Positions 36,029 through 44,449 of a stretch of 64,000 nucleotides of DNA are shown here, piece after piece. The notes under the pieces were generated by a model. It was given only the letters and a program-made list of their open reading frames with translations, did not search any database and was not told where the DNA came from. The stretch comes from Caecibacteroides pullorum (lineage in GTDB: Bacteria; Bacteroidota; Bacteroidia; Bacteroidales; Bacteroidaceae), in contig NZ_JAAZTS010000009.1 in the NCBI RefSeq assembly GCF_019239235.1, positions 62,001-126,000 of the forward strand, in the 5' to 3' direction. The first letter of the stretch is position 1; each line of letters opens with the position of its first letter. A program made the position numbers and the translations under genes.

Positions 36029-36388
36029 ATGAAAGTAATCTGCATCATTTTAGGAAGCCTGTCGCTGGGGCTAGGCATTGCCGGCATTTTCCTGCCCTTG
36101 CTCCCCACCACACCCTTCCTGCTCCTGACAGCAGCCCTCTACTTCCGCGGCTCACCCCGCCTGTACGACTGGCTGTTACGACAGAAGCGGCTGGGCCCCT
36201 ATATCCGCAACTTCCGCGAACACAAGGCCATACCGCTTCATGCCAAAATTACTTCCGTCAGCCTGACGTGGATTACCATTCTTTACTGCGTGACTTTCCT
36301 GATTGCAGCAATCTGGCTTCGAGTCCTGCTGCTCCTATTGGCTGCAGGCATCAGCTGGCACATCTTGTCGTACAAAACCTTGAAATAG
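36029..36388 (+). CDS. DUF454 (YbaN) family membrane protein
   Basis: This 119-aa small inner-membrane protein has the family block LGIAGIFLPLLPTTPFLLLT (about 13-32). Two or three further hydrophobic stretches flank a basic loop (RQKRLGPYIRNFREHKAIP). The function of DUF454/YbaN is unknown. The start at 36029 fits the family N-terminus. The gene ends 2 bp from the converging nucleosidase gene with no room for a separate terminator. Confidence 0.85.
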   Translation: MKVICIILGSLSLGLGIAGIFLPLLPTTPFLLLTAALYFRGSPRLYDWLLRQKRLGPYIRNFREHKAIPLHAKITSVSLTWITILYCVTFLIAAIWLRVLLLLLAAGISWHILSYKTLK

Positions 36389-36390
36389 CT

Positions 36391-36972
36391 TCAGACACCA
36401 CCCGTCCGCTCAAAGAAAGCCTCCAAAGCCCGCCGGGCATCGGAGAGCTTGTCCTCCCAATGCTGGACGGAATTTAGCCCGATGACGTCGGTCACATACT
36501 TCACCGCCACAAAGGGTACCCCCTTCGCACGGCACACCCAGGCCTGAGCATAGGCTTCCATATCGACCACGTCGCCTTCCACGTCGGTCAGCTCGGTCAG
36601 GAAGGAGTCGCCTGTATTGCACACCCCGTCCATCCCCTGCCAATGAAGGCAGTAACCTTTCTCTTCCAACAGGCCGGACACATCGAGACGGCAATCCATG
36701 CCCAATCCCCGTACTTTCTGCAAGTCGCGGTCGACAAAACGACGACAGACAAAGATATCGCCCACACGATGGCCGACCGTACCGGCCGTACCGATATTGA
36801 TCACCAGGTCGGGCTGCAGACGATTAAGCGCATCGGTCAGGTAATAGGCAGACTTCACCTTGCCGATGCCTGTACGCAGGTAGCCCACCTGCACTTCGTC
36901 GTTTCCTCGCATACCAGGAAACTTCAACTCCACAAATTCGCCTTGAACGGCGTAAGTAACCAGTATTTTCAT
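36391..36972 (-). CDS. nucleoside phosphorylase-fold nucleosidase (MTA/SAH nucleosidase-like)
   Basis: The 193-aa protein has PNP/UDP phosphorylase family features: INIGTAGTVGHRVGDI (about 59-74), the substrate Glu in VVDMEAYAQAW and the catalytic Asp in VKYVTDVIG. It is shorter than E. coli MtnN (about 230 aa). A 5'-methylthioadenosine/S-adenosylhomocysteine nucleosidase is the nearest guess; futalosine hydrolase is another possibility. It follows a winged-helix regulator by 14 bp in a likely three-gene unit. Confidence 0.78.
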   Translation of the reverse strand: MKILVTYAVQGEFVELKFPGMRGNDEVQVGYLRTGIGKVKSAYYLTDALNRLQPDLVINIGTAGTVGHRVGDIFVCRRFVDRDLQKVRGLGMDCRLDVSGLLEEKGYCLHWQGMDGVCNTGDSFLTELTDVEGDVVDMEAYAQAWVCRAKGVPFVAVKYVTDVIGLNSVQHWEDKLSDARRALEAFFERTGGV

Positions 36973-36986
36973 TACGATTTAATCTT

Positions 36987-37271
36987 TTATTTCACAATAT
37001 ATGTCTTCAGCGCTTCCACATATTCCTCGAAGGCATCCACCCCCTGTGGCGTAATCTTGCAGAGCGTGCAGGGCATCTTTCCCTTGAATGTTTTCGTCAC
37101 CTCCACATAGCCCGCTTTGCTGAGCTTGTCTATCTGCACGCTCAAGTTGCCCGCCGTGGCTCCCGTCTGCTGACGGATGTAGACAAAATCCGCTTCTTCT
37201 ACGCTGATGAGCAGCGACATCACGGCCAAGCGGAGCTCGCTATGAAGTAATGGGTTCAGTTCTCTAAACAT
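36987..37271 (-). CDS. winged-helix transcriptional regulator
   Basis: This 94-aa single-domain MarR/ArsR-like wHTH protein (HTH_34 type) shows LRLAVMSLLISVEEADFVYI, a recognition-helix region GNLSVQIDKLSKAGYVEV and a wing with TFKGKMPCTLCKITPQG. Such regulators are often encoded beside a small membrane protein in Bacteroidota, as here (12-bp gap). Palindromes overlapping the upstream promoter (38003-38048) are candidate autoregulatory sites. Confidence 0.85.
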   Translation of the reverse strand: MFRELNPLLHSELRLAVMSLLISVEEADFVYIRQQTGATAGNLSVQIDKLSKAGYVEVTKTFKGKMPCTLCKITPQGVDAFEEYVEALKTYIVK

Positions 37272-37283
37272 ATCGGTTCCTTC

Positions 37284-37901
37284 TCACTTTCCAATTGAAA
37301 CATCCTTACGTACACGACGGTTCAACACATGACCGGGAATAACCAATGAAAACAGTAGAATAAGGACAAAAATAATCAATGTGTCCATGGAAGCTCCGTC
37401 GGTTGCCACCTCAAAAACTTGCTCCAGACTCCAGGCAAACCCACACGAAGGCAAACCCGAAAACAGCGTATAACGGATAATAATGCCCGTTAGCAGGCTA
37501 CCGAGCGAAACCAGCAAGCCACACAAGGGCAAAATCATTTCATAACTGTGATAGAGTGTAGCGAACCCAGCCACTCCGCAAGAGGCAATGCCGATAATCT
37601 GCCACACCTGTCTCACTATGCGGTCGGTATAGTCCTTCGCTCTCTGTTCCTTCCGCCACTTGCGCCCGAACCACCAGGACAACGACCATCCCACTACCGG
37701 CAAAGCCCAAAAGCCCCACAAAGCAACGGTATTTTCCGTCAGAGACCACGCGGCCAGTACACCCAATGTAACCACTACACCTACATATCCCCACAACAGA
37801 AACATGTTTCCTCCACCAGCATCCAGATTGCGTCGTGTGTTCTAAATCATCTGCGTTATCAATTCCAAACTCTCCTTTTCGTTCAGTTTACGATCTTCCA
37901 T
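37284..37901 (-). pseudogene. membrane protein gene interrupted by an in-frame amber codon
   Basis: From the ATG at 37901 the frame reads MEDRKLNEKESLELITQMI, then TAG (37842-37844), then continues without a shift as NTRRNLDAGGGN into the long open stretch that starts MFLLWGY at 37805. The joined product would be 205 codons including the stop: a polar N-terminal helix followed by about four membrane helices. A CAG-to-TAG change would explain it. Translation may restart at 37805 to give a 173-aa protein without its N-terminus. It belongs with the wHTH regulator downstream. A sequencing error is not excluded. Confidence 0.75.
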
Positions 37902-37990
37902 ACGTTTTCCTCCTTACTTGTTCACGTTTTCAACATTCTGTTTTTACATTTCAGGATGCAGTCATCCCGTTTTCAGGTTCGAACTCTGTT

Positions 37991-37999
37991 GCAAAGATA
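37991..37999 (-). promoter_or_regulatory. -7 promoter element of the membrane protein-regulator operon
   Basis: The minus strand reads TATCTTTGC, 89 bp before the original ATG at 37901. Confidence 0.55.
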
Positions 38000-38002
38000 T
38001 AA

Positions 38003-38048
38003 GGTTTATTTTATAAACCAAATTATTATATAGATTATTTTATAGTCT
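38003..38048. promoter_or_regulatory. paired palindromic sites, candidate operator
   Basis: GGTTTATTTTATAAACC (38003-38019) is a perfect palindrome. A related site, AGATTATTTTATAGTCT (38032-38048), shares the core TTATTTTATA. They lie just upstream of the -7 box, where a repressor would block the promoter. Binding by the adjacent wHTH protein is inferred. Confidence 0.45.
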
Positions 38049-38070
38049 GAAAAGAAGACATCTATCAGTA

Positions 38071-38552
38071 CCAGTGTTTCACACCCACGAAATCAATCTT
38101 TCACATAAGTATTTGAACAAATAATAGGGATAAAAACAGTTACTTTTATAAATGAATTCACTGTAAACTACTGAAAATAAAACAATTACGGTGAAAGATC
38201 GATTTTTGTGAAAGCAAAATCGGAAAAACAGTCGTTTCACCCACATGAAACACGACCTTTCACCATAACCATATCTTTATCAACAATTTACAAACAGAAT
38301 GAAAGATTGAAACCTGTTTAGAGAATAAGGCTTTCAGACACGGATATTTAAAGAATATACAGCCAGAAAAAGAGCAACGCACTGAACGCACTAAACACCT
38401 ACTTGAGCTCGCTAAACATCTACATTACGATCACCAAGTGGCACTTTAGCTTCACAATGTAGTATGTTGCCCTATACAGATAACAATACTTTTACCGGAA
38501 GAAAGCACCGTTTTCCACATAGCAAAGCAATGCTTTCCTACACGAAACAAAT
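38071..38552. repeat. intergenic region with degenerate 21-23 bp period arrays
   Basis: This is the bulk of the 660-bp gene-free gap. TTTCAC words lie at 38077 and 38099 (22 bp) and at 38235 and 38258 (23 bp); an inverted pair GTGAAAG is at 38191 and 38208. Next, CTAAACA units at 38391 and 38412 are followed at the same 21-bp step by CAAGTGGCACTTTAG- and AATGTAGTATG-type units, which resemble their reverse complements. AAAGCA words at 38502 and 38524 (22 bp) end the region. GAAAGCACCGT here is identical to a word in the 12.3-kb array. No open frame or RNA family was recognised. Confidence 0.6.
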
Positions 38553-38563
38553 ACAGATAGATT

Positions 38564-41293
38564 TTAATACCACTGAATATTGCTCTGTGTCTGGCTGCGC
38601 TGTTCCCACTTCAAGTCCTGAAGAATGCTGGCGTTGGCACGAATGGTAAAGTTGTAGTATTTCCAACGGCCGAAAGGTGAAAGGCTGGCTGACATGCTGA
38701 AGCAGTGAAGGTCGCGCGTAATATTGAAAGCTGTCTGCACAATCTCTTTCGCATCGAAGTCGTAGCCTGAATTGAAGCTGATGGCCCACTTGTTGGATAT
38801 CTTGATATTGCCGTTGATACTCAAGTTTTGCGTATACTTATAAGGATAGCGCATCTTCTTCTTGTTGATTTCCGCACTGCGGTCTTCGGTAATGCCAAAA
38901 CCGTAGTTCACATTGATAGACCAAGGCATCTTGAAAGCCATATATCCATCTTCGTCCACGGCAGCTTTCTCTGTTTTCTTCTTGCTTGGCAAGCCTCCTG
39001 ATGCAGTATCTTCACCTTCTGTAGTTTCATCGGTCTCCGTTCCTTCGCCACCTTCTTTCCCTTCGCCCTCTTCCTTTTCACCTGTAAAGAAAGCCTTGAC
39101 TTTCTTCCAGGTATCATTGTTGAATGTATAGCTGAAAGAAGAACTATAACCTTGAAAGATACCAAAACGGCCATAAGACCACTCGGTACGATCATTATCT
39201 ACGACATTGCCTTGTTCGTCGAATTTATAACCATAGGTCTTGAACGTGGAGCTCATACTAAATGTATAACTCTTTGTCAGTTTCAATCGTGCGTTCAATG
39301 TCAGGTCGCTCCACGGCCTTGTCGTAGCGGCCATATTATAGGAAAGGCTTGCTCCCAATTCATCAATCAAGCTGACTTTCTTGATGGAGTCGTTCTTGTC
39401 CTTATACTTCATTTCCAAGTTGTTGGAGATGCTGAACGTAACGTTTCCCTGCTTACCGCCACTGGGCACACCAAACATCTGGTTGGCATAATAAGAATAC
39501 TTCACTGTATCCTGCGTACCATTGCTGTTCGGACGATAATAGGTATCATAATACCCATAGCGCGACGTCGTAAAGTCGGGGGCAGCACTAAGGCTGATAG
39601 AAGGAGTGATGACATGACGTATCTGAATGGCCTTCTTCGGCAGGAAGATGGGCTTGTACATACCATAAATCTTGGTATTCAAGCCGAGGCTGGCATTATA
39701 GTTGTAGACACGATGGAACCCATAGATGGTATCTGTATCTACTTCTTTGTTAGCCGTTTCGTCCCAGCCTTTTGTGATTTTACGGGTATACCAACGCTCG
39801 GTATAATTGACAGAAGGCGTCAGGTTGAAATACTTGAAAAGGGTAAACGTGGCACTGATAGGAATTTCATGCTGCATACCGTTTTCCCAGTCCTTTATCA
39901 AGTTCGACTTAAAAAGCAAATTATCTTTAGTCTTGATACTATTCTTCAAATGTCCTGTATAACGAACAGAAATTTTCTCATACCAACGTTCTTCACCCAC
40001 CGCCTTTTTCCGCTTAAAAGGATAAATATTACTGAGCGAAATTGTCAAATCGGGCAAAGTAACAGCAATTGATGAATCCTTCATCGTTTGCGCAATGTTC
40101 GACGTGGCCGAGATGGTCAGCTTCTGGTCGGGGAAGCTTCGAGTATAACTGATACTCGAGGTCTTGGTATTCTGCGTCATGGCCTGCGAGTTGTAAAGAT
40201 TGCCAATATTGGACAACTCATAACTACTGGTCGAAAAGTTCACACTGGCCGAGAAAGTGGAGTTCGGATTAGCTTTTGCATCCTGACGATGACTCCATAC
40301 GATCTTAAAATCTTTGGACACAGAGTAATCGGGTAGACCTTTGTCACCTGTCTTCGTCACCTGATAGCTGGCTTGGAAAAGACCCGAATACTTGTATCGC
40401 TTCACATAGTTGCTTTCGGCATTCAGCGCCCACGAACCCTTCGTGAAGATATCGCCACGAAGTTTCAAATCCATCTGGTCACTGATGGCAAAGTAATAGC
40501 CACCGTCCGTCAGACCAAAACCGCGGCTGGAGTCGTCCATATAAGTAGGCATCAGAAAACCTGACGAGTAGCTGCTGGAGAAAGGGAAGAAAAAGAACGG
40601 AACCGCCAAGGGCAGAGGTACATCCTCGACCACTAGATAGGCAGGTCCGGTCACTACATTCTTCTTAGGACGCACTTTGGCATAAGTCATCTGCATATAG
40701 AAGTGAGGATGTTCGTGGTTATCACAGGTTGTATATTTACCATCCTTCATATACATCTCGTTACCCGTTCCCTTCTTGGCATTGTTACCCGTTACATATC
40801 CCTCACCCTGCTGGCTCACCACATTGCTGATGATACCTCGCTTACTCTTGAAGTTGTAGCGAATGGTATTGGTTTCGTAAGGCGTCTCGCCATCCTTAAA
40901 GACAGGTGTACCCTGCATCACACCCAATGAGTCCTCCACGCCATGGGCATAGACCGTACTGCTGTCCATATTCATGGTAATGACAGCTGCAGTTAGTTCG
41001 GCTTGCGGATAATTCACTTTACTGTTTCCATACAGATGGGCATAACCGTTTTGCGTAAACACAATGGAGTCCGTCGCTTCATAAGTTACTGGCGCATCGA
41101 GCCCGTCTTTCTTCTTAGCCGCCAATGTGTCGACAGGTATGGAGTCATTGCGCAGCGTGTCGCCTGTCTGCAACGAATCTCTTTGATTCCTTGGAAGCGA
41201 AACGTTCCTGTTCCTGCGCTGCGATTCGGCTTCAGCAGAAATGATCAGCAAGAGAAACAATAATAAGAATGATATGGTTGTCTTTACTTTCAA
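38564..41293 (-). CDS. lptD: LPS-assembly protein LptD (OstA-like)
   Basis: The 909-aa protein has a signal peptide (FLLLFLLLIISAEA), an OstA/LptA-like jellyroll region (about 65-240: AHLYGNSKVNYPQAELTA) and a long C-terminal barrel ending QSNIQWY. LptD inserts lipopolysaccharide into the outer leaflet with LptE. A low-complexity acidic loop (EKEEGEGKEGGEGTETDETT) lies near 745-765. The only usable start is TTG at 41293: the frame is closed by TGA two codons upstream and the next Met is about 105 residues in. It has its own -7 element (41330-41338). Confidence 0.88.
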   Translation of the reverse strand: MKVKTTISFLLLFLLLIISAEAESQRRNRNVSLPRNQRDSLQTGDTLRNDSIPVDTLAAKKKDGLDAPVTYEATDSIVFTQNGYAHLYGNSKVNYPQAELTAAVITMNMDSSTVYAHGVEDSLGVMQGTPVFKDGETPYETNTIRYNFKSKRGIISNVVSQQGEGYVTGNNAKKGTGNEMYMKDGKYTTCDNHEHPHFYMQMTYAKVRPKKNVVTGPAYLVVEDVPLPLAVPFFFFPFSSSYSSGFLMPTYMDDSSRGFGLTDGGYYFAISDQMDLKLRGDIFTKGSWALNAESNYVKRYKYSGLFQASYQVTKTGDKGLPDYSVSKDFKIVWSHRQDAKANPNSTFSASVNFSTSSYELSNIGNLYNSQAMTQNTKTSSISYTRSFPDQKLTISATSNIAQTMKDSSIAVTLPDLTISLSNIYPFKRKKAVGEERWYEKISVRYTGHLKNSIKTKDNLLFKSNLIKDWENGMQHEIPISATFTLFKYFNLTPSVNYTERWYTRKITKGWDETANKEVDTDTIYGFHRVYNYNASLGLNTKIYGMYKPIFLPKKAIQIRHVITPSISLSAAPDFTTSRYGYYDTYYRPNSNGTQDTVKYSYYANQMFGVPSGGKQGNVTFSISNNLEMKYKDKNDSIKKVSLIDELGASLSYNMAATTRPWSDLTLNARLKLTKSYTFSMSSTFKTYGYKFDEQGNVVDNDRTEWSYGRFGIFQGYSSSFSYTFNNDTWKKVKAFFTGEKEEGEGKEGGEGTETDETTEGEDTASGGLPSKKKTEKAAVDEDGYMAFKMPWSINVNYGFGITEDRSAEINKKKMRYPYKYTQNLSINGNIKISNKWAISFNSGYDFDAKEIVQTAFNITRDLHCFSMSASLSPFGRWKYYNFTIRANASILQDLKWEQRSQTQSNIQWY

Positions 41294-41329
41294 TGCTCAA
41301 ATAAACATACGGTTATGTGCTTGGAGGGG

Positions 41330-41338
41330 ACAAAAATA
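41330..41338 (-). promoter_or_regulatory. -7 promoter element of lptD
   Basis: The minus strand reads TATTTTTGT, 36 bp before the TTG start. Confidence 0.5.
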
Positions 41339-41384
41339 AACAAAATAGATGGATTGTCCGCTCTTTTTAAAGAAAATTAGATAG

Positions 41385-41921
41385 CTACAAGAAGAGTTCG
41401 CACCAACGGTCGAAACGTGACAAACCTTCCGCTCCATATTTTTCCAGACTATTCCTCGCCTTCTCTACTGTCTTTTCACGGTCGAGACGGGTTTTGGAAT
41501 AAAATTTATCGGCGAAACAGATAATCTGCTCCTCGATACTGACAGGAAGCATCTCACGATGAGGTACAGGCAATTTCTGTTCTACGATCTGTTCGAGTGA
41601 CAAGCCGGCTCCAGTATGCCGCTCGCAAACCAACGCATGGCGTGGATAGCCTTCATTACGCATCAGGTCGGCACCCAAATAGCCATGACAAATGTAAGGT
41701 TTATCGCCCTTACAGAAAATACCGTCAGCATCGGTCAGAAAAATACCAATATCGTGTAACATGGCTGCTTCGTACAGGAAATCCCTGTCTGCCTTCAGTT
41801 CAGGATGTCTGTCGGCTATCTGCAAAGCCTTGTCGGCAACCGAACGGCTATGGGTCAGCAGGATATGGCGCAGTTCACTGCCCTCCTGATAATATTTATC
41901 GATAATTTCAACTGGATTCAT
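41385..41921 (-). CDS. HD-domain hydrolase
   Basis: The 178-aa soluble protein has HD-domain metal ligands: HSRSVADKAL (first His), MLHDIGIF (HD pair, about 53-60) and later His and Asp in CHGYLGADLMRNEG and CFADKFYSK. Such proteins hydrolyse phosphomonoesters or nucleotides; the substrate is unknown. It lies 91 bp upstream of lptD on the same strand. Confidence 0.85.
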   Translation of the reverse strand: MNPVEIIDKYYQEGSELRHILLTHSRSVADKALQIADRHPELKADRDFLYEAAMLHDIGIFLTDADGIFCKGDKPYICHGYLGADLMRNEGYPRHALVCERHTGAGLSLEQIVEQKLPVPHREMLPVSIEEQIICFADKFYSKTRLDREKTVEKARNSLEKYGAEGLSRFDRWCELFL

Positions 41922-42050
41922 GATCTAACTTTCACAAAATTATCCGACTATGCCTTCCCCTACTCCTGCATGACTATAACTCCAACGACAGAAGAAACGG
42001 TAAGCACAATCTTTTTCGACGACAAAAGTACAAATTATTCCCTAACTACC

Positions 42051-43025
42051 TTACACATCCTTGGATAAATCAGCTTTCCTTTTCTTCCATAACTGATAGC
42101 TGTTAATAATATTTTGCCACAACACGTAGGAGCCAGGACCCACTGAAGAAAGAGGATTCAAATAAGTATAAGCCATCCAAATAGCCAACACGGTATTCTT
42201 CTGACCCAATGCCTGACCACCACTGATACGTTCCTTATAATGTCCACCGATACGTTTGCCCAAATAGAACTGAACGCAACATGTCACCAGTCCGGCCAAA
42301 GCAATCAGCACCTCCACATAGCCTGGAGCTGTACTGTTGACTAATGAACGTACAGTCTGACCAGAAACAATCGCCAAGGCCACACCCCACAGGTAAAAAG
42401 CAGCCGTATGCCGCTCCAGCAACCATTGATGAACAGCAGGCAACCAAATCCGCAAGAGCCATGCCAACAGGAACGGACAAAGCAGCAACGGAAAAACCTT
42501 GCTAAGGATTTTCAGAAAAGCCAGCCAGAAAGTCACATCCGCATGAGGTTCTACCAACGGGAAAACGAGCGGGACGGCCACGGCCGCCAACAGATTGGAC
42601 ATCAAAGTATAGGTAGTCAAGCTAGCAGCACTTCCACCCAATTTGCCCGTAATAACAGCTGCTGCAGTAGCCGTAGGACATATCAGACAGACCATAGCTC
42701 CTTCGAACACCTCCCGATAAAGTTCGTTCATCGGACAATAGACCAACAATGCCGAAAGCAAAAGACATGAAACCGTCTGAAACAAAAGCAACCAACCATG
42801 CCAGGCTTTCGGCTTCAAATCTGCGAAATCTACCTTGCAGAACGTGAGTAGCAATTGGGCAAAAATCAGCAACGGCGTAAGAATTGCTACCAAGGCATTG
42901 ACCAAAGGTTTGACTGGAGCAAGCACCGGCACTCTTGCAAAAAGAAAATAGGCTAACGTTCCGGCTATCATGGCCACGGGGAGCGTCCAGTCTTTCAAAA
43001 AACGAATAATAGCATTAGCCAACAT
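42051..43025 (-). CDS. bile acid:sodium symporter (BASS) family transporter
   Basis: This 324-aa protein has about nine or ten hydrophobic helices. The family core is seen in CPTATAAAVITGKLGGS (about 119-135) and the C-terminal GQKNTVLAIWMAYTYLNPLS (about 274-293). BASS proteins import organic anions with Na+. Despite the name, bacterial substrates include pyruvate, pantoate and others, so bile-acid transport should not be assumed. It has its own -7 element (TAATTTTGC on the minus strand, 43075-43083). Confidence 0.85.
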   Translation of the reverse strand: MLANAIIRFLKDWTLPVAMIAGTLAYFLFARVPVLAPVKPLVNALVAILTPLLIFAQLLLTFCKVDFADLKPKAWHGWLLLFQTVSCLLLSALLVYCPMNELYREVFEGAMVCLICPTATAAAVITGKLGGSAASLTTYTLMSNLLAAVAVPLVFPLVEPHADVTFWLAFLKILSKVFPLLLCPFLLAWLLRIWLPAVHQWLLERHTAAFYLWGVALAIVSGQTVRSLVNSTAPGYVEVLIALAGLVTCCVQFYLGKRIGGHYKERISGGQALGQKNTVLAIWMAYTYLNPLSSVGPGSYVLWQNIINSYQLWKKRKADLSKDV

Positions 43026-43190
43026 AAATTACACCAATTTTATTGCTCTAACCATCTCTGTCAGATTAGGCGGTGCAAAATTAGCTTCTATTTATGAAAA
43101 ACATGCTCTCCAACATCTAAAAACTGTACCAAAATAAATGGAAAAAGAATAAAACTTAGTGTAAACGGCAAGTTTTCAGCAAAATTACAC

Positions 43191-43199
43191 TACATTTGC
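43191..43199 (+). promoter_or_regulatory. -7 promoter element of the amidase gene
   Basis: TACATTTGC lies 18 bp before the ATG at 43218. Confidence 0.55.
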
Positions 43200-43217
43200 G
43201 GAGTAATTCATATATAG

Positions 43218-44426
43218 ATGAGTTTGAACAGGCTTTATCACATATTATATATTACTTTTTGCATGGTCTGTTTGCCCATGCACCCAAGTTTGGCAGCCAA
43301 CCTATCCAAAAAGTTCGTCGTAGTCATCGACGCCGGTCATGGAGGACATGACCCGGGAGCTGTCGGAAAAATATCCAAGGAAAAAAACATCAACCTTAGC
43401 GTCGCTCTTCAATTGGGTAACCTGATTAAAGAGCAATGCGCTGACACGCGTGTTATCTATACCCGCAGCAGAGATGTATTTATACCATTAGCCCGACGAG
43501 CAGAGATTGCCAATGAAGCCAAAGCAGATTTGTTTATCTCGATTCATACCAACTCTGTCGGAGGAAATAAAAGCGTGCAAGGTGCTTCAACCTGGACATT
43601 AGGTCTGGCCAAATCGGATGCTAATCTGGAAGTAGCCAAACGCGAGAACTCCGTAATCTTATACGAAGACGACTACAAAACCCGCTATGCAGGGTTTAAT
43701 CCCAATTCTGCAGAATCGTATATCATCTTCGAATTCATGCAGGACAAATACATGTCGCAAAGTGTCCACCTGGCTTCATTAGTACAGAAAGAATTCAAAC
43801 AAACAGGGAAACGCATAGATCGAGGCGTACATCAAGCCGGCTTTCTGGTCCTGAAAGCCAGTGCAATGCCTAGTATTTTGGTCGAACTTGGATTCATCTC
43901 CAACCCGACAGAGGAACGCTATCTGAACAGTGAGTCTGGCAAGAGAGCACTGGCAAACAGCATTTTCCAAGCTTTCCTGACATACAAAGAAGAACAGAAA
44001 ATGAGATTGGAAGGAAGTAAAGGGAACACATTGCCTGAAGCTGAGCCTCTACAATCTGAGGTTCCACAACCTGAAGGTACTACCTCTGCTTCCACTACAC
44101 CGAAAAAGGCATCTGTTGCAACAACTTCTGCCAAGACACAGAAAGTCGCCCAACAAGTCCCGGTATTTAAAGTACAAATTCTGACTTCATCTAAACCATT
44201 ATCCCCCAAAGACAAACAGTTCAAAGGTCTCAAAGGTATAGATTCTTACAAAGAAAACGGGCTGTATAAGTACACATACGGTTCGTCCACCAACTACAAC
44301 GAAATACTCCGCATTAAGAAGGACGTTTCCAAACGGATAAAAGACGCTTTCATCATAGCCTTCAAGAACGGGAAAAAAATGGATACAGCTACCGCTATCC
44401 GCGAATTTAAAGAAAACAAGAAATAA
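43218..44426 (+). CDS. N-acetylmuramoyl-L-alanine amidase with SPOR-like C-terminus
   Basis: The 402-aa protein has a signal peptide (to about residue 28) and an Amidase_3 domain (about 34-255). Zinc-site motifs are IDAGHGGHDPGAVG, the Glu of the following helix region, DLFISIHTNS and LVELGFISNPTEE. A Pro/Thr/Ser-rich linker (about 270-310) leads to a SPOR-like domain (about 313-400) that may bind denuded glycan at the septum. It cuts the muramoyl-peptide bond during cell separation. It is followed after 23 bp by an mlaD-like gene. Confidence 0.93.
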   Translation: MSLNRLYHILYITFCMVCLPMHPSLAANLSKKFVVVIDAGHGGHDPGAVGKISKEKNINLSVALQLGNLIKEQCADTRVIYTRSRDVFIPLARRAEIANEAKADLFISIHTNSVGGNKSVQGASTWTLGLAKSDANLEVAKRENSVILYEDDYKTRYAGFNPNSAESYIIFEFMQDKYMSQSVHLASLVQKEFKQTGKRIDRGVHQAGFLVLKASAMPSILVELGFISNPTEERYLNSESGKRALANSIFQAFLTYKEEQKMRLEGSKGNTLPEAEPLQSEVPQPEGTTSASTTPKKASVATTSAKTQKVAQQVPVFKVQILTSSKPLSPKDKQFKGLKGIDSYKENGLYKYTYGSSTNYNEILRIKKDVSKRIKDAFIIAFKNGKKMDTATAIREFKENKK

Positions 44427-44449
44427 CCATTCAATAAAGACAAATCATC

